Assembly (NCBI GenBank): GCA_019914995.1
Contig: CM034145.1
Span: forward strand, 4,161,262 to 4,225,261
Length of the DNA: 64,000 nucleotides
Source of the DNA: Acanthochlamys bracteata
Lineage: Eukaryota; Streptophyta; Magnoliopsida; Pandanales; Velloziaceae
Reading direction: 5' to 3'
The translations under genes were made by a program, and so were the position numbers. Each line of letters begins with the position of its first letter. Within the stretch, counting starts at the first letter, position 1. The notes beneath the pieces are model-generated. The model searched no databases and was not told the origin of the DNA. It saw only the letters and a program-made list of their open reading frames with translations. Shown piece after piece: positions 61,505-64,000 of the stretch.

Positions 61505-62729
61505 CTGCAGGAAGTGCAACATTGATCTTAAATCCAAGTTCACAAAATTCTTACTTGGAAAGAAACAATTTAATATTGCCAAGACAAAAGATTGCACATA
61601 ACTTATTCTAAATATTGTCCCCAACGTTCTCTTCGTAAGGCAAGTGCTAATGTACAAGAAGCAAGGCGCAAGCATCATTTGGAAAATGAACAGGCCTAAT
61701 AAGAAACAAAATGTAGGCATGCAAAACACTTGTTTATTTCTTTAGTCAAAGCCACAGTATGACTTGGGAAAATTCAGTAAATCTTCCCACGTTCTGGTTC
61801 TATAAAACTGTAATTCAGCTTTTGCGCTATATGGAACCAAAATAATGATCATATCTCTACAGAGACATCGAGCAAGTACAAACAGGAAACACGTGAACAA
61901 AACTGGTGAGACACATTTGTAGAAGCCTACTAACAAGACATGCGTCCTTGGCGACAAAAGTTTAAACGAACTCACAAAAAGGGCATTTAATATACAAAAA
62001 GGCCTCATACACAATATTAAAAACTCAGAAACCTGCATGCCATTATGAAAATAGAATACACTGCCTTGGAAATGATTGATTTAACTTTTACCCATAATAA
62101 ACAACCTCTACGTCATGCAATATTATTGCTAAAATAGTAAGACCTTCCTAGATGGCAAACTCCTATTACGAGTAGAAAGTTGCTGCAGAAACTAGAGATC
62201 CTAAGCGCAATTTTGATTGAAGAATATTGCTTTAACCCACTGGAAACTCTGCATTTCTAACCATCACCCTATACACTCTCCATCTCCGTCTAGATTTCTT
62301 CATGCTAATCTAATGGATAATTAGCAACAGCCCTTGTACAACAACCTCGGGTCAATAAATAATATTTTTGGCTTTACATTGTTTTTTTCTGATCTTTCTG
62401 TTTTCAGGACCAGTTTTCTTGTCTGTAACAAATTTTTTAACAAAAACAATTATTTGATCTCTATGCCCAATACAGCAACAATTCTGTCTGCTTTTGGTAC
62501 GTAAGCTATTAGGTGACTAGAGTTTGTTACAACTCTATGCAATAAATATTTAGAAGACTTAGAAATCTCTTTGCACGGCCAGCAACAACTTGCAAAATAT
62601 TTCAAATACTTATGATATGGATCCATGTAGCTGAACCCACTTATAGGGGCAACGCTCAGTTGAAAAAGAAGCATAGACTTGTGTTTATATGTATATAAAT
62701 ATGCATGCATATATATATACATATATATA
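61505..62729 (-). other. upstream alpha-mannosidase II intron sequence
   Basis: The exon encoding the WVMNDE segment that should precede ANSHYF is not visible up to position 64000, so this stretch is intron. No gene or repeat recognised. Confidence 0.6.
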
Positions 62730-63137
62730 AGGGAGAGATAGAAGCACTCCCTCTTTTAAGGACACTCTCGAAAACTCCTTCTCCTGTTTATGGCCAGGGT
62801 GACCTCCAAGCTCAATCTCCACCGTTGGATATAACGAACTATGAATTAAAACTATACTCACAAATTTTCAGCTCAATCGGATCATGAATTCACCTCTATC
62901 TAGTCACTTGATCAAAATGACAAAAATGATACAATATAAATCTTTTAAATTTTTCATACTTTCTGTCATCTTGATTAAGTAACCGGATAGAGGTGAATTC
63001 TATTGGATTGAGTTGAATTTTGTAAGTACATTTCTAACGCATAGTTCTTCATATCTAATGATAGAGATTGGATTTAGAAATCATTCCGGCTATAAATCAG
63101 AGAGGTAGTGCCCTTAAGGAGGGAGTGCCCCTATTCT
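62730..63137. mobile_element. long-arm fold-back MITE, type 2
   Basis: The left end GGGAGAGATAGAAGCACTCC and the right end GGGAGTGCCCCTATTCTT are approximate inverted copies. The interior arms share 'ccgttggatata' and its complement-like partner and 'aattcacctctat'/'atagaggtgaatt'. Flanked by TATATA on both sides. Confidence 0.8.
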
Positions 63138-63166
63138 TATATATGTATATGTATATATATACATAC

Positions 63167-63530
63167 AGTGGGCAGGAATAGGAACACTCCCTTCTAGATT
63201 TATGGCCGATGTGATTTCTAAATTCAATTTTCACCGTTGAATATGAAAAATTATGAGTTAAAAACATACTCACAAATCAATCGAACAACGAATTCACCTC
63301 CATTCGATTATTTGGTTAAGATGACAGAAATGATACAACATATATATTTTTAAGTTTTCTTATTTTCTGTCATCTTAATCAAGTGACCGGTAGAGGTAAA
63401 TTCGTGATCCGATTAAGTTAAAATTTTATGGGTACGTTTCTAACTCATAATTCTTCAAAATCCAACGGTGAATATTTGATTTAAAAATCACCTTGGCCAT
63501 AAACCGAGAAGAGAGTGCCCCTATCCCTCC
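63167..63530. mobile_element. long-arm fold-back MITE, type 2
   Basis: Begins with GGGCAGGAATAGGAACACTC and ends with GAGTGCCCCTATCCCTCCC, with inverted arms homologous to 62730-63137. Separated from its neighbours only by TA/CA-rich microsatellite. Confidence 0.8.
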
Positions 63531-63596
63531 CTATATTTGTATACATATACATATAGATATATACATATATATACATACATACACACACATATATAT
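63531..63596. repeat. TA/CA-rich microsatellite
   Basis: Irregular (TA)n with 'catacatacacacacat' interruptions between two fold-back elements. Confidence 0.9.
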
Positions 63597-64000
63597 GGGA
63601 AGGGATACGGGCACTCCAACCCTTATGCACACTCCAGCGCACTCCATGGCCGTTTGTGGTCGTGAAGACCTTCAAATCTAATCTCTACCGTTGGATATGA
63701 AGAACTACGAGTCGTTAACGTACTGACAAAATTTTATCTCGATCGGACTACGAATAGACCTTCATCCGATCACTTGATAATGATGACACAAATAGTAAAA
63801 GTTAACAAAATATATATATATCTTCGTTTTTAGTCATCTTGATCAAGTGACCGAATGAAGGTCTATTCGTAATCTGATCGAGATGAAATTTTGTTAGTAT
63901 GTTAACGACTCGTAGTTCTTCATATCCAATAGTAGAGATTAAATTTGAAAATCTCCACGGCCACGAAGTGCGCTAGAGTGTGCATAAGGTTGGAGTGCCC
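63597..64000. mobile_element. long-arm fold-back MITE, type 1 (cut by the window end)
   Basis: Begins GGGAAGGGATACGGGCACTC. Arms match 26927-27349 closely, including 'aactacgagtcgttaacg' and its inverted partner. The right arm runs to the last base, so the end lies just outside. Confidence 0.85.

Noticed and set aside
1-64000. tRNA, rRNA, microRNA hairpin or CRISPR loci
   Set aside because: I looked for B-box-like GGTTCGANTCC words, rRNA segments and regular spacer arrays and saw none that fit. The fold-back MITEs could produce hairpin RNAs but show no miRNA-type asymmetry.

Overview
This window is nuclear DNA from a flowering plant, most likely a eudicot. The genes have GT..AG introns and an AT-rich background. 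The proteins are plant types: an NPF transporter, a GPI-anchored matrixin, an ALDH10 dehydrogenase, an MTP12-like zinc transporter and Golgi alpha-mannosidase II. Miniature inverted-repeat transposons are dense between the genes and within introns. No prokaryotic, organellar or CRISPR features were seen.

Layout. 1-7692 (+): the last five exons of an RsmG/GidB-type 16S rRNA methyltransferase; its final intron is 4.1 kb and holds a hAT remnant and a MITE. 9390-10469 (-): an intronless matrix metalloproteinase. 10.6-21.7 kb: an AT-rich MITE field with a split segmental duplication, and a 7SL-like locus behind an exact plant snRNA-type USE box. 21894-22112 (+): a small conserved plant protein. 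22862-24781 (-): a four-exon NRT1/PTR (NPF5-type) transporter. 25-31.7 kb: MITEs, two long-arm fold-back elements and a coding-poor LTR-type fossil with internal minisatellite. 31993-34578 (+): an intronless MTP12-like zinc transporter. 37-47 kb: nested retroelement fossils, comprising one LTR element with a gag remnant, a LINE RT remnant, and a tandem LTR-internal-LTR remnant carrying a nested MITE. 48000-55880 (+): a complete 15-exon ALDH10 gene ending in the peroxisomal signal SKL. 57336-61504 (-): the last two exons of Golgi alpha-mannosidase II, convergent with ALDH10. 62.7-64 kb: three fold-back MITEs side by side in TA-rich microsatellite, inside the mannosidase intron or upstream of it.

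The genes are ordinary housekeeping or metabolic genes with no shared pathway: plastid rRNA modification, wall-side proteolysis, solute transport, Golgi zinc supply, aminoaldehyde oxidation and N-glycan trimming. Splice junctions were worked out by hand; every phase is consistent and the ALDH10 exons sum to exactly 503 codons plus stop. I found no clearly new biological system. The observations most worth following up are the USE-driven 7SL-like locus, the split duplication around it, the microsatellite-targeted fold-back MITE clusters, the Ile at the ALDH10 specificity position and the altered ExxER motif in the NPF transporter.
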